From assembly GCF_900095795.1 (NCBI RefSeq), contig NZ_LT608328.1, forward strand, positions 1,543,001-1,607,000: a DNA stretch of 64,000 nt, read 5' to 3'. Within the stretch, counting starts at the first letter, position 1. The number at the start of each line of letters is the position of its first letter. This DNA comes from Petrimonas mucosa. GTDB taxonomy: Bacteria; Bacteroidota; Bacteroidia; Bacteroidales; Dysgonomonadaceae. Positions 37,503 to 46,924 of this stretch are shown in pieces. Position numbers and translations under genes: made by a program. Below the pieces are notes generated by a model. It worked only from the letters and a program-made list of their open reading frames with translations. It was not told where the DNA came from and searched no databases.

Positions 37503-40172
37503 ATGTGTTTCATAACATTTCAGATCAATTATCACACCAGGCTGGGTCAGGAGCTCTATCTCTCCGGATCGGTTCCAGAACTGGGTAATCTGACTGAAAC
37601 CGACGCATTGAGATTAACCTGCAAGGGAGATGTCTGGTCGACCACGATCGAGATGGGAATGGCCGGAGAGATTGAATACTGCTATCTGCTGAAGGAGCAA
37701 GGGCGGACAATCCGGCGGGAGTGGGGCCGACTCAGGCGGCTGCATGTTGATGGTTCTGCCACATTCCTTGTCCAGGACTACTGGAGAGAGAGGCCCCGGC
37801 ACAGTTATCTCTACGCTACAGCCTTTACCGACAGTATCTTTTTTCACCCAACGGCAGATATTGTACCCCACACTACTCCCAACACCCTTATGTTGAATGT
37901 GCATGCTCCTTTTGTGAAGAAGGGGGAGACGCTGGTCCTCTCGGGCGATGCGGAGCAGTTGGGGAACTGGGACCTGAAGAGGGCTCTTCCGATCGACTAT
38001 CTTGGGAAGTGTGAATGGCAGATAGCTCTTGATGCCACAACCCTTCCCGACATGATACAATATAAGTTTGTAATTGTGGATGGAGATTCCCGTCAACCTG
38101 TAGCGTGGGAGGAGGGTGATAACAGGTGTCTCTGCACCTGGCCGGCAAAAAACGACAATTGCGTGCAGGTTGAGATGGGGTTGCAATTCCGTTACGACAG
38201 GTTCTCGTTTAAAGGAACGGGAACCGCAATTCCACTCTTTTCCCTCCGAAGCGACAGTAGTTTTGGAATTGGCGATTTTCTCGATCTGAAGAAGATGATC
38301 GACTGGGTTGGATTGACCGGTCAGCAGCTTGTGCAGTTACTGCCTGTCAACGATACCACCGCCACCCGGACGTGGCGTGACTCCTATCCCTACAGTGCCA
38401 TTTCGAGCTACGCATTACATCCCGTTTACCTGGGTCTTGCAGCCTTCCCGCTAAGGAATCGGGCTTTGATGGACGCACTCCTCGAGGAGGCCGGGAGACT
38501 GAACCTGTTGAGTGAGGTCGATTATGAAAAGGTGTTGAGCCTGAAGCAGCGTTATCTTGAAGAGCTGTTCGAACAGGAGAGGAGAGAGGTGCTCTCGTCG
38601 GCTTCATATCAGGCTTTCTACGAAAAGAACCGGAATTGGCTTTTCCCCTATTCGGTATACTGCTATCTGAGAGACAGGTATGAAACTCCGCGATTTTCTG
38701 AATGGGGCCAATTTGCCGTCTACAATGAAGATAAGGCGTTACGGCTGGTCAACGATAACCCCGAGGCGAGAAGGAGCGTCGACTTTACCGGTTTCGTACA
38801 ATATCTGCTCGATAAACAGCTGTGCGAAGCGAGGGAGTATGCATATGGCAAGGGGATAGTGCTCAAGGGGGACATCCCCATCGGGGTAAACCGTTACAGC
38901 GTTGAGGCATGGACGGCAGGATACCTCTTTCACATGGATACCCAGACAGGTGCACCTCCTGATGATTTTTCCCCTTCCGGACAGAACTGGGGATTTCCTA
39001 CCTACAATTGGAAGGCGATGGAGCAGGATGGTTTTGCCTGGTGGAAGGGCAGGCTCCGTAAGATGGCCGACTATTTTGCTGCTTACCGTATCGACCATAT
39101 CCTGGGATTCTTCCGCATCTGGGAGATTCCGGCACATTCTGTCCAGGGGTTGTTGGGCCATTTCAGTCCCGCATTGCCCTACGCCCGGGAGGAGTTGATC
39201 CGGGCCGGAATCCCTTTCGACGAGGAGCGGATGACAAAGCCATTCATCCATGAATCCTATTTGCCTGAGATTTTTGGTGAATTTACATCGGAGGTGATAG
39301 GGAAGTACCTCGATCTATCCGGTTGGCGGCAGTTCTCCCTGAAGAGGGAGGTGGATACGCAACGAAAGATTGAACATCTTTTCTCAGGAGAGAGCGACGC
39401 CAAAAGCTTGAAGATCCGCGACGGACTCTATGCGTTATGCAACGAGGTGCTGTTTGTGAGGGACCGGATGAATCACAATCTCTTTCATCCGCGTATAGCC
39501 CTGCAGCATAGCTATTCATACAGCCATCTGGACGAGAATGTAAAAGTTGCATTGAACAGGCTTTACGACGATTTTTACTACCGGCGCCACAACGATTTCT
39601 GGAGGGAACAGGCGATGAGGAAGCTGCCACGGCTGATCTCCTCCACTTCGATGCTGGTATGCGGTGAGGATCTGGGTATGGTTCCCGATTGTGTCCACAC
39701 GGTGATGGAGGAGTTGCAGATACTCAGTCTGGAGATTCAGCGGATGCCGAAGGTGTCGAACCTTACATTTGCCGATCTCGGATCCTTGCCTTACCTTTCG
39801 GTCGCGACCACATCGACCCACGACATGTCGCCAGTACGCTTATGGTGGAGGGAGGACCGGAAGACCACCCAACGATTTTTCAACGAGGTGCTGCATCGGG
39901 CAGGTGATGCCCCGGGCGACTCTTCACCGGAATTGTGCAGGCAGATTATTCAACAGCACCTCGACGCATCTGCCATGTGGGTGATCCTGCCCTGGCAGGA
40001 CTGGATGTCGATCTCGGAGAAACTCTCCAGGGGAAATCCCGCCGAAGAGCGTATCAACGTGCCGGCCAATCCACACCACTACTGGCGGTACCGGATGCAT
40101 ATTTCGCTGGACGACCTGTTGAAGGAGAGTGAGTTAAATATGGCCATAAAAACGATGGTCAATAGAATATAG
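37503..40172 (+). CDS. malQ: 4-alpha-glucanotransferase, DPE2-like, with two starch-binding domains
   Basis: 889-residue GH77 amylomaltase. Two CBM20-type starch-binding modules occupy about residues 1-105 and 128-230 (ELYLSGSVPELGNL; GETLVLSGDAEQLGNWDLKRALPI), followed by the GH77 barrel. Catalytic residues in order are nucleophile D531 (AYRIDHILGFFRIWE), acid/base E722 (LVCGEDLGMVPD) and D774 (TSTHDMSPVRLWW). The two N-terminal CBM20 and a long insert in the barrel are the layout of plant DPE2, which moves glucose from maltose to glycans. It probably works in maltose or glycogen use, with the glycogen genes at 56.8-61.5 kb, though not linked to them. DUF4348 lipoprotein follows 26 nt later. 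Confidence 0.94.
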   Translation: MCFITFQINYHTRLGQELYLSGSVPELGNLTETDALRLTCKGDVWSTTIEMGMAGEIEYCYLLKEQGRTIRREWGRLRRLHVDGSATFLVQDYWRERPRHSYLYATAFTDSIFFHPTADIVPHTTPNTLMLNVHAPFVKKGETLVLSGDAEQLGNWDLKRALPIDYLGKCEWQIALDATTLPDMIQYKFVIVDGDSRQPVAWEEGDNRCLCTWPAKNDNCVQVEMGLQFRYDRFSFKGTGTAIPLFSLRSDSSFGIGDFLDLKKMIDWVGLTGQQLVQLLPVNDTTATRTWRDSYPYSAISSYALHPVYLGLAAFPLRNRALMDALLEEAGRLNLLSEVDYEKVLSLKQRYLEELFEQERREVLSSASYQAFYEKNRNWLFPYSVYCYLRDRYETPRFSEWGQFAVYNEDKALRLVNDNPEARRSVDFTGFVQYLLDKQLCEAREYAYGKGIVLKGDIPIGVNRYSVEAWTAGYLFHMDTQTGAPPDDFSPSGQNWGFPTYNWKAMEQDGFAWWKGRLRKMADYFAAYRIDHILGFFRIWEIPAHSVQGLLGHFSPALPYAREELIRAGIPFDEERMTKPFIHESYLPEIFGEFTSEVIGKYLDLSGWRQFSLKREVDTQRKIEHLFSGESDAKSLKIRDGLYALCNEVLFVRDRMNHNLFHPRIALQHSYSYSHLDENVKVALNRLYDDFYYRRHNDFWREQAMRKLPRLISSTSMLVCGEDLGMVPDCVHTVMEELQILSLEIQRMPKVSNLTFADLGSLPYLSVATTSTHDMSPVRLWWREDRKTTQRFFNEVLHRAGDAPGDSSPELCRQIIQQHLDASAMWVILPWQDWMSISEKLSRGNPAEERINVPANPHHYWRYRMHISLDDLLKESELNMAIKTMVNRI

Positions 40173-40198
40173 TATTCATGTTATAATTTTCTGGCAAG

Positions 40199-40669
40199 AT
40201 GAAAATAGACCCAGTTGTTCTCTTTATTATTCCCTTTTTTCTCTTTGTGAACTGTTCCGGTAACGGTAACGGTAACCGTGAACAGGCGGGAGAGATTGGT
40301 ACAACCGCTCAGGAGAGTAGAAATCAGGCGGAAGAGGAGGACTTTTATCAGTTTTTGGACAAGTTCAATCGGGAAAGAATCTTTCAGATGGAGCGGATTA
40401 TCTTCCCCATTACCGTTTCGGCTACCGATGCCAGTCAGATTACGTTGGCTCCGACCGAGGGGGTGATCGAAAAAAAGGATTGGGAATTGCTCGACCTCAG
40501 TTACGACAGTACCTTTGTTTCCCGCGATTACGACAAATATACCCAGACTGTTGAGTTTGTGAAAGATACCGCCCACGTTGCGTTGCGGGGGGTAGATAAC
40601 GGAATATATGCCGACTATTATTTCAGGCTGATCGACGGGAAATGGTACCTGGTAACGCTGATGGAGTGA
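40199..40669 (+). CDS. DUF4348-type lipoprotein
   Basis: 156 residues with a lipoprotein signal peptide ending at C19 (FFLFVNCSGN), then a short GNGNGN stretch from a triple GGTAAC repeat (40258-40277), an acidic linker, and a compact domain: FYQFLDKFNRERIFQMERIIFPI, DLSYDSTFVSRDYDKYTQTVEF, DYYFRLIDGKWYLV. That end resembles NTF2/SnoaL-like folds and the DUF4348 family of Bacteroidales. Function unknown. It may be co-transcribed with malQ (26-nt gap). Confidence 0.72.
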   Translation: MKIDPVVLFIIPFFLFVNCSGNGNGNREQAGEIGTTAQESRNQAEEEDFYQFLDKFNRERIFQMERIIFPITVSATDASQITLAPTEGVIEKKDWELLDLSYDSTFVSRDYDKYTQTVEFVKDTAHVALRGVDNGIYADYYFRLIDGKWYLVTLME

Positions 40670-40687
40670 TTGGTAGTTGCCCTTTCC

Positions 40688-41170
40688 TCAGCGTTTTAGC
40701 ATTTCGTCTCCAAAACTTAATGGCAACAGGCTTTTTATCCCGTACACTACGTAGATGCCCTTCTCGCTATACATCAAGATTTTCATGGGACTGGCGTACC
40801 GGTTTTCAGTTTCAAGCAGAACCTGACGGCACGCCCCGCATGGTGTAACGACCTCGGTGGTGAATTTCCCGTTTTGGCATGCGGCAATGGCAATGGCGAC
40901 GATCTTCCGGTCGGGATAATTGGCATTGGCGAAAAAGACGGCTGTGCGTTCCGCGCATAACCCCGACGGGTAGGCTGCGTTTTCCTGGTTGTTGCCCGTG
41001 ATGACTTCTCCATTTTCCAGAAGCAGTGCAGCCCCTACCTTGAAGCCGGAATAACGTGCATAGGCATTCCCTGCAGCCTGTTTTGCCGCATCAATCAGTT
41101 TTTTTTCGGTTTCGGTACATTCTTCTAAAAGATAAACGCTTATCTTTGTGGTTAAATTAATTTCTTTCAT
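40688..41170 (-). CDS. cdd: Cytidine deaminase
   Basis: Deaminates cytidine and deoxycytidine to uridine in pyrimidine salvage. The 160 residues show the zinc site CAERTAVF (Cys and catalytic Glu) and PCGACRQVL (two zinc Cys), with the substrate-contact YSGFKVGAALL and ENAAYPSG. This is the homotetrameric type with three Cys ligands. The 5' end of the gene, on the minus strand, contains a -7 box for the divergent glucosaminidase gene. Confidence 0.95.
   Translation of the reverse strand: MKEINLTTKISVYLLEECTETEKKLIDAAKQAAGNAYARYSGFKVGAALLLENGEVITGNNQENAAYPSGLCAERTAVFFANANYPDRKIVAIAIAACQNGKFTTEVVTPCGACRQVLLETENRYASPMKILMYSEKGIYVVYGIKSLLPLSFGDEMLKR
41141..41148 (+). promoter_or_regulatory. -7 box for the glucosaminidase gene
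   Basis: TATCTTTG matches TAnnTTTG, within the 5' end of cdd and 58 bp before the ATG at 41207. The -33 box is weak. Confidence 0.4.
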
Positions 41171-41206
41171 CCTGTTTTGATTGAAACATGAAAATTGTTC
41201 TCTTTA

Positions 41207-42151
41207 ATGAATTTTCATTGCAAATATAGATATATTTCGGTTCTTTCTCTCTTATTGATTTGTTTATTTGTTTCCGGACGGGCCTGGGGACAAAACCGCT
41301 TGAGGGTGTATGAGGAATATATCGAGAACTACTCTGATATTGCCGTACGTCACATGAACGATTACAATATTCCTGCCTCTATCACATTGGCACAGGGGTT
41401 GCTGGAGTCGGGCGCAGGAATGAGCGAACTGGCAAGGCGGTCGAACAACCACTTTGGAATTAAATGTCACCGCGGATGGCGCGGGGAGAGTGTATATGCG
41501 GCCGACGATACGCCCAACGACTGTTTCAGGAAATACCGCAGGGTGGAGGATTCGTATGAGGATCATGCGCAGTTTCTTTCTACCGGAGCGCGTTACCGGG
41601 AGCTTTTTGATCTGCCGGCAACCGATTACAAGGGATGGGCGCGGGGATTGCAGAAAACGGGCTATGCAACCGACAAGGCCTATGCCAATAAGCTTATCAA
41701 GCTGATCGAGGATTATGAGCTCTACCGGTTCGATAACAAGAACTATCGCAAGGGGGTTACACGGAGCCAGCGCGAGGAGAACATCAATAGGGAGGTAGCC
41801 CAGGCCAATTGGACACATCAGCCCTATAAAACACATGGTCTTGTCTATGTGATAGCAGTAAATGGAGACACCTTTGCCGGGATTGCCCGCGAATTTGGCT
41901 TCAAGGAGAGCGACCTGCTTAAATTCAACGAGGTTCCGGAAGGTTTTCCGCTGAGTGAAGGCGATATTGTCTATTTTCAGAAGAAAAAGGCGCGGGCCGA
42001 CAAGCCCTATTTTGAACATGTGGTCCAGATTGGGGAGTCGATGTACAGCATCTCCCAGAAATATGGAATCCAGCTCCGGAATCTCTACCGGTTGAACAAG
42101 AAGAGTTACGAATATGTTCCTGAGGAGGGAGATGTGCTCAGACTAAGGTAG
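41207..42151 (+). CDS. Peptidoglycan glucosaminidase (GH73) with two LysM domains
   Basis: 314 residues from ATG 41207 (MNFHCKYRY); a TTG at 41195 is less likely. A signal peptide (ISVLSLLLICLFVSGRAWGQ) is followed by a GH73 N-acetylglucosaminidase domain (about 25-165: PASITLAQGLLESGAGMSELARRSNNHFGIKCH, with the catalytic Glu in LLESG). Two LysM modules follow (YVIAVNGDTFAGIAREFGFKESDLLKFN; HVVQIGESMYSISQKYGIQLRNLYRLN) that bind peptidoglycan. It should act in the periplasm in cell-wall turnover or daughter-cell separation. DUF4290 gene follows 51 nt downstream. Confidence 0.92.
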   Translation: MNFHCKYRYISVLSLLLICLFVSGRAWGQNRLRVYEEYIENYSDIAVRHMNDYNIPASITLAQGLLESGAGMSELARRSNNHFGIKCHRGWRGESVYAADDTPNDCFRKYRRVEDSYEDHAQFLSTGARYRELFDLPATDYKGWARGLQKTGYATDKAYANKLIKLIEDYELYRFDNKNYRKGVTRSQREENINREVAQANWTHQPYKTHGLVYVIAVNGDTFAGIAREFGFKESDLLKFNEVPEGFPLSEGDIVYFQKKKARADKPYFEHVVQIGESMYSISQKYGIQLRNLYRLNKKSYEYVPEEGDVLRLR

Positions 42152-42202
42152 AGGGAATTGAAAAGAGAGAAAGCAAAAATAGAATAAAATAGCATAACGA
42201 TT

Positions 42203-42796
42203 ATGATATACAACACGCAGAAGAAAAAACTGATCATGCCCGAATACGGGAGAAATATCCAAAATATGGTCGATCACTGTGTCATGCTTGAGGACAGGGA
42301 AGAGAGGAAACGGTGTGCATATGCCGTTGTCGATATTATGGGAAGCATGTTCCCGCACCTGCGCGACGTGAACGATTTCAAGCACATCCTGTGGGATCAT
42401 CTGGCCATAATGTCCGATTTTAAACTCGATATCGATTATCCCTATGAGGTGGTAACCCGGGAGGATCTGACCACTGCGCCCGAAAAACTGAACTACAGCC
42501 GGCCGACGATGAGATTCAGGCATTACGGGAAATTGCTGGAAAGGATGATTGCCATTGCAGCCGACATGGAAGATGGGGAGAAGAGGGATCTGCTGATCTC
42601 GCAGTTGACCACACAGATGAAAAAATCCTACTCACAGTGGAACAAGGAGGTGGACGACGAGAAGATTCTTGCCGACCTGGTTGAACTCTCGGGAGGCAAG
42701 ATCCAGTTGGACTATGAAAACTATTCGATTGCGGATGTGAAAAATCCGGCCTCAAAACGCCGGCTGAAAACGATCAAGTCGCAACGGAGAAAATAG
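42203..42796 (+). CDS. DUF4290 protein
   Basis: 197-residue soluble protein of the DUF4290 family, nearly confined to Bacteroidota as far as I know: MPEYGRNIQNMVDHCVMLEDREERKRCAYAVVDIMG, HLRDVNDFKHILWDHLAIM and YPYEVVTRE. Predominantly helical. Function unknown; it commonly lies near cell-wall, ribosome and murA-type genes. It ends 4 nt before rimM, so likely co-translated. Confidence 0.85.
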   Translation: MIYNTQKKKLIMPEYGRNIQNMVDHCVMLEDREERKRCAYAVVDIMGSMFPHLRDVNDFKHILWDHLAIMSDFKLDIDYPYEVVTREDLTTAPEKLNYSRPTMRFRHYGKLLERMIAIAADMEDGEKRDLLISQLTTQMKKSYSQWNKEVDDEKILADLVELSGGKIQLDYENYSIADVKNPASKRRLKTIKSQRRK

Positions 42797-42800
42797 GAGA

Positions 42801-43325
42801 ATGATCAGGCCGGAGGAAGTCATCAAGGTAGGACGGTTGCAGAAACCCTACGGAATAAGGGGCGAGATATCTATCCTGTTCGATAAGCCGGTTTATGCCG
42901 ATATCGATACCGAGTTCTACTTTCTCGATATCGACCACATTCTGGTCCCCTTTCATGTGGAGGAGATCACCTACATTTCAGATACGGCGGCGCGGGTAAA
43001 GTTCGAGGATCTGGATGATGAATCCAGGGCGTCAAGATATGCTAACCTGCAGGTTTTTCTGCTCCGCAAACAGGTGGAGGAGGGTCTGGAGGATGGCAGT
43101 GCCGATTGGGACTTCTTTATCGGTTACAGGATTGTCGACCAGCACGAACAGGATCTGGGCATCATAGAGAGTGTTGATTTTGCAACCATCAACGTGCTTT
43201 TTATCGTTAAGGGGGAGGAGGGCGAGCACCTGATACCTGCCACGGAGGACTTCATAGTCCGGATCGATGAGCGGCAACGCATTATCCATATGGATCTCCC
43301 CGAAGGACTGATCGGGGTAGGGTAG
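42801..43325 (+). CDS. rimM: Ribosome maturation factor RimM
   Basis: 174-residue 30S assembly factor that binds ribosomal protein S19. The N-terminal RimM domain starts with VIKVGRLQKPYGIRGEISI, and the PRC-barrel-like C-terminal domain includes FFIGYRIVDQHEQDLGIIESVDFA and the ending LIPATEDFIVRIDERQRIIHMDLPEGLI typical of RimM. It starts 4 nt after the DUF4290 gene. Confidence 0.95.
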   Translation: MIRPEEVIKVGRLQKPYGIRGEISILFDKPVYADIDTEFYFLDIDHILVPFHVEEITYISDTAARVKFEDLDDESRASRYANLQVFLLRKQVEEGLEDGSADWDFFIGYRIVDQHEQDLGIIESVDFATINVLFIVKGEEGEHLIPATEDFIVRIDERQRIIHMDLPEGLIGVG

Positions 43326-43347
43326 CCGGTCCGCATATCCCGATCGG

Positions 43348-43378
43348 GTTGTCAGATCCCCAATTTTTCCTATCTTTG
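43348..43378 (+). promoter_or_regulatory. Promoter of dxr
   Basis: TTG (43349-43351) and TATCTTTG (43371-43378) at 19-bp spacing; the -7 box is 27 bp before the ATG at 43406, which supports that start over an upstream in-frame one. Confidence 0.6.
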
Positions 43379-43405
43379 CGTACGACTTTGCAATCTCTGT
43401 ATTTC

Positions 43406-44584
43406 ATGAATTATCGAAAACGAAAAATAGCCATTCTAGGCTCCACCGGCTCCATCGGGACCCAGGCACTGGATGTGGTGGCCCGACACCCGGACCGTTT
43501 TGAAGCGTATGCCCTGGTTGCCAATAACCAGGTGGAGCGGCTGGAGGAGCAGGTTCGCCGGTTCAATCCTGAGGTGGTGGTAATTGCCAATGAGGAGAAA
43601 TATGCCGGATTGAAGGCTGCTCTGTCTGACCTGCCGGTAAAGGTTTGGGCGGGAGCCGATGCAATCGAGCAGGTGGTCCAGGATACAGAGATCGATATCG
43701 TGTTGACGGCGATGGTCGGTTTTTCCGGATTGAAGCCCACCGTTTCTGCCATCAAATCGCGAAAGACAATAGCATTGGCCAACAAGGAGACACTGGTTAT
43801 TGCCGGGGAGTTGATTACCAGGCTGGCACTTGAAAACAGGACAGCCGTTTTACCGGTCGATTCGGAACATTCGGCCATCTTTCAGTGTCTGAACGGCGAA
43901 GGTGACAACGAAATAGAGAAGATACTGCTGACTGCATCGGGCGGCCCTTTTCGGAACTGTTCGATAAAAGAGCTGCAGCAGGTGACCAAGGAGCAGGCGC
44001 TATGTCACCCCAACTGGAGCATGGGTGCAAAGGTGACTATCGACTCCTCCACACTCATGAACAAGGGGTTGGAGATGATCGAGGCGCGTTGGCTTTTTGA
44101 TGTGGTTCCCTCGGGAATAGAGGTTGTTGTTCATCCTCAATCCATTATCCATTCCATGGTGCAGTTCAGGGACAGGTCGGTTATGGCACAACTCAGCATG
44201 CCAGACATGCGGATGCCTATCCAGTATGCCTTCTCATATCCGGAGAGGATTCCGTCGGAGGTGAAGCCGATCGATTTCTTTGAACTCTCCACGTTGACCT
44301 TCGAGAAGCCGGATACTGGAAAGTTCCGGAATCTTGGTCTGGCCTACAGGTCCATAGAAGCGGGAGGCAACATGCCCTGTATCATGAACGCGGCAAATGA
44401 GGTGGCTGTTGAGTTGTTTCTGCAGGACAAGATCGGGTTCCTGCAAATGAGCGACCTCATTGAAGAGACAATGGCGAAAACCGGTTTTATCCGGCACCCA
44501 TCACTTGAAGATTATATACAAACCGATGCCGAAGCCAGAAATGTTGCGCGGGAGAGATCAAAAAACTATAACAGTATAAACTAA
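43406..44584 (+). CDS. dxr: 1-deoxy-D-xylulose 5-phosphate reductoisomerase
   Basis: Second enzyme of the non-mevalonate isoprenoid route: rearranges and reduces DXP to MEP with NADPH. The 392 residues from ATG 43406 begin with the NADPH motif AILGSTGSIGTQALDVV. The metal and substrate residues are present: ALANKETLVIAG, PVDSEHSAIFQCL, LTASGGPFR, KVTIDSSTLMNKGLEMIEARWLF and NAANEVAVELFLQ. The isoprenoid product would feed quinone and undecaprenyl synthesis. It is followed 21 nt later by rseP, a common pairing. Confidence 0.97.
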   Translation: MNYRKRKIAILGSTGSIGTQALDVVARHPDRFEAYALVANNQVERLEEQVRRFNPEVVVIANEEKYAGLKAALSDLPVKVWAGADAIEQVVQDTEIDIVLTAMVGFSGLKPTVSAIKSRKTIALANKETLVIAGELITRLALENRTAVLPVDSEHSAIFQCLNGEGDNEIEKILLTASGGPFRNCSIKELQQVTKEQALCHPNWSMGAKVTIDSSTLMNKGLEMIEARWLFDVVPSGIEVVVHPQSIIHSMVQFRDRSVMAQLSMPDMRMPIQYAFSYPERIPSEVKPIDFFELSTLTFEKPDTGKFRNLGLAYRSIEAGGNMPCIMNAANEVAVELFLQDKIGFLQMSDLIEETMAKTGFIRHPSLEDYIQTDAEARNVARERSKNYNSIN

Positions 44585-44605
44585 ACTACTTTAGCTGAGA
44601 AATTA

Positions 44606-45928
44606 ATGGAGACTTTTTTTATTAAAGCATTACAACTGATATTAAGCCTGTCTATTCTCGTTGTTATTCACGAATTTGGACATTTTATCTTTGCCCGGAT
44701 CTTCAAGATTCGTGTTGAGAAGTTTTACCTTTTCTTCGATCCATGGTTCGCACTGTTCCGGTATAAACCCAAAAACAGCGAGACGGAATATGGCGTGGGC
44801 TGGTTGCCGTTGGGCGGCTATGTGAAGATCGCGGGTATGATCGATGAATCGATGGACAAGGAGCAGCTGGCTCAGCCCGTAAAACCTTGGGAGTTTCGTT
44901 CAAAACCAAGCTGGCAGCGGTTACTGGTGATGATTGGTGGGGTACTCTTCAACATCATCCTGGCCTTCTTCATCTACTCGATGATTGTTTTCAGGTGGGG
45001 CGATTCATATATCCCGATGAGCCATGTGAAACAGGGAATGGAGTTCAGCGAAACAGCCGAAAGGGTAGGTTTCAGGGATGGCGACATCCTCTTGTTGGCC
45101 GACGGAAAGGAGATCATCGACAGGGGTGGCATTGTGGACAATTTTGCGGCGCAGGTTATCGATGCCAGGAGTGTAACGGTGCTGCGTGATGGTGAGCAGA
45201 TCGATATTGTGATCCCTTCAGATTTCGTCCAGCAGCTGATGCGCGACAAGAAAGGCTTTGCCGGTTACAAGGATGATCTCCCCACTGTAGTGGATATGGT
45301 GCAGAGAGGCTCCGAAGCTGAAAAGATAGGGTTGGCTAAAGGAGATAGCCTGGTAAGTGTGAACAGCGTGCCGACACCCACCTTCCAGGATTTCAGGGGT
45401 GAACTGCAAAAGAACAGGGGAAGCGAGATCCAGATCGACTTTTATAGGGATGGCATGCTCCAGACTGCTTCGGCGAAGCTGGACAGCACTGCGGTGCTTG
45501 GATTTACCATTGCAACCTACCTGGTGACCGACCACTACTCATTTTTCGGCTCCTTCCCGGCTGGCGTGAAATATGGCCTGCGTACACTGAAGGGATATGT
45601 AGCCCAGTTCAAACACATCTTTACCAAGGAGGGAGCATCGTCATTGGGCGGTTTCGGTACCATCGGGAACCTTTTCCCTGCGAAATGGAGCTGGTACTCT
45701 TTCTGGATGATGACTGCCTTTCTTTCGGTAATCCTTGCTTTCATGAATATCCTGCCCATTCCGGGACTGGATGGCGGACATGTGCTCTTCTTGCTGGTAG
45801 AGGCCATCTCCGGAAGGAAACCGAGTGACAAGTTCCTGGAGTATGCCCAGCTTGCAGGAATGTTTCTGCTCATCGGACTGGTCCTCTATGCCAATGGGAT
45901 GGATATCGTCAGGGCAATCTTCAAATAG
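44606..45928 (+). CDS. rseP: Site-2 zinc metalloprotease RseP
   Basis: 440-residue intramembrane protease that cuts single-pass membrane substrates such as anti-sigma factors. The zinc motif H22-E23-x-x-H26 (VVIHEFGHFIF) lies in the first helix and the third ligand D389 in NILPIPGLDGGH. Two PDZ domains lie between (FRDGDILLLADGKEI; IGLAKGDSLVSVNSVPTP). Three to four membrane helices in all. It could act on the small membrane protein at 32376, which sits behind an ECF sigma gene; this is inference. Confidence 0.96.
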   Translation: METFFIKALQLILSLSILVVIHEFGHFIFARIFKIRVEKFYLFFDPWFALFRYKPKNSETEYGVGWLPLGGYVKIAGMIDESMDKEQLAQPVKPWEFRSKPSWQRLLVMIGGVLFNIILAFFIYSMIVFRWGDSYIPMSHVKQGMEFSETAERVGFRDGDILLLADGKEIIDRGGIVDNFAAQVIDARSVTVLRDGEQIDIVIPSDFVQQLMRDKKGFAGYKDDLPTVVDMVQRGSEAEKIGLAKGDSLVSVNSVPTPTFQDFRGELQKNRGSEIQIDFYRDGMLQTASAKLDSTAVLGFTIATYLVTDHYSFFGSFPAGVKYGLRTLKGYVAQFKHIFTKEGASSLGGFGTIGNLFPAKWSWYSFWMMTAFLSVILAFMNILPIPGLDGGHVLFLLVEAISGRKPSDKFLEYAQLAGMFLLIGLVLYANGMDIVRAIFK

Positions 45929-45961
45929 TGTTTACCCCGTTTGTGTCTTTAACCATTCAAA

Positions 45962-46924
45962 TTGTCTGACAAGTTGAAAATTTCAGAACTCATATATCAA
46001 GACCCGAAGCCGGTTTTCTCTTTTGAGCTGCTTCCCCCGCTTAAGGGAAACAGTATCAGGCAGGTGTTTGATACGATTGACCGGCTGAAAGAGTTTGGAC
46101 CGAAGTACATCAACATCACCACGCATCATAGCGAGAATATCTACAAGGAGGACGAAAAGGGAATAATCAGAAAGATGAATGTGAGAAGACGTCCCGGTTC
46201 GGTAGCCATCGCGGCAGCCATCCAGAACAAGTATGGCATCCGGGCGGTACCGCACATCATCTCCCAGGGCTTTTCGAAGGAGGAGACGGAGTATGCGCTG
46301 ATCGATCTCTCCTTTCTGGGCGTTACCGACCTGTTGCTGTTGCGCGGCGATACCAAGAAGCTCGATGCCGATCAGCGCAAGCTCGATTGTCACCAGTATG
46401 CGACAGGGTTGCAGGAACAGGTGAATAATTTTAACAAGGGAATTGCCCTCGACGGCTCTTCATTCCCCCCTCCCGAAGTTCCATTTTCCTATGGAATGGC
46501 CTGTTATCCGGAGAAACATGAGGAGTCGCCCAATATGGAGTCGGAGATCTTCTACACAAAGATGAAGGTGCAGAACGGGGCCGACTATCTGGTGACGCAG
46601 ATGTTTTTCGATAACCGGAAATATTTCGAGTTTGTCGACCGTTGCCGGGCCGAAGGGATTGGGGTGCCCATCATACCGGGAATCAAGCCCATCCACCTGA
46701 AAAATCAGTTGAATGTCCTTCCCAAGATATTCAGAACCGAAATTCCCGAAGAGCTTGCGCGGGAACTGCGCCAATGCAATTCCGACGCCGATGCCGTTGA
46801 GGTTGGGGTAGAGTGGTGCCTCTTGCAGTGCAGGGAGCTGGTACGGAGGGGCGTGCCGGGAATCCACTTCTATGCGTTGGGCGCAACCGAAAGCATCTAT
46901 CGGGTGGCCAGGGAGATCTATTAG
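45962..46924 (+). CDS. metF: 5,10-methylenetetrahydrofolate reductase
   Basis: 320-residue flavoenzyme reducing methylene-THF to methyl-THF for methionine synthesis. It begins LKISELIYQDPKPVFSFELLPPLKGNS with the catalytic-Glu region FSFELLPP, and has ITTHHSENI, the FAD-binding DLLLLRGDTKKLD, PEKHEESPN and TQMFFDNRKYFEFV and PGIKPI. No ATG is near: an in-frame stop at 45950-45952 and the family N-terminus leave TTG at 45962 as the likely start. Its stop codon overlaps that of the convergent pit gene by 3 bases. Confidence 0.93.
   Translation: MSDKLKISELIYQDPKPVFSFELLPPLKGNSIRQVFDTIDRLKEFGPKYINITTHHSENIYKEDEKGIIRKMNVRRRPGSVAIAAAIQNKYGIRAVPHIISQGFSKEETEYALIDLSFLGVTDLLLLRGDTKKLDADQRKLDCHQYATGLQEQVNNFNKGIALDGSSFPPPEVPFSYGMACYPEKHEESPNMESEIFYTKMKVQNGADYLVTQMFFDNRKYFEFVDRCRAEGIGVPIIPGIKPIHLKNQLNVLPKIFRTEIPEELARELRQCNSDADAVEVGVEWCLLQCRELVRRGVPGIHFYALGATESIYRVAREIY

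Noticed and set aside
40258-40277. GGTAAC triple repeat as a regulatory repeat
   Set aside because: It lies inside the DUF4348 reading frame and encodes Gly-Asn pairs just after the lipoprotein Cys; a linker feature, not a site.
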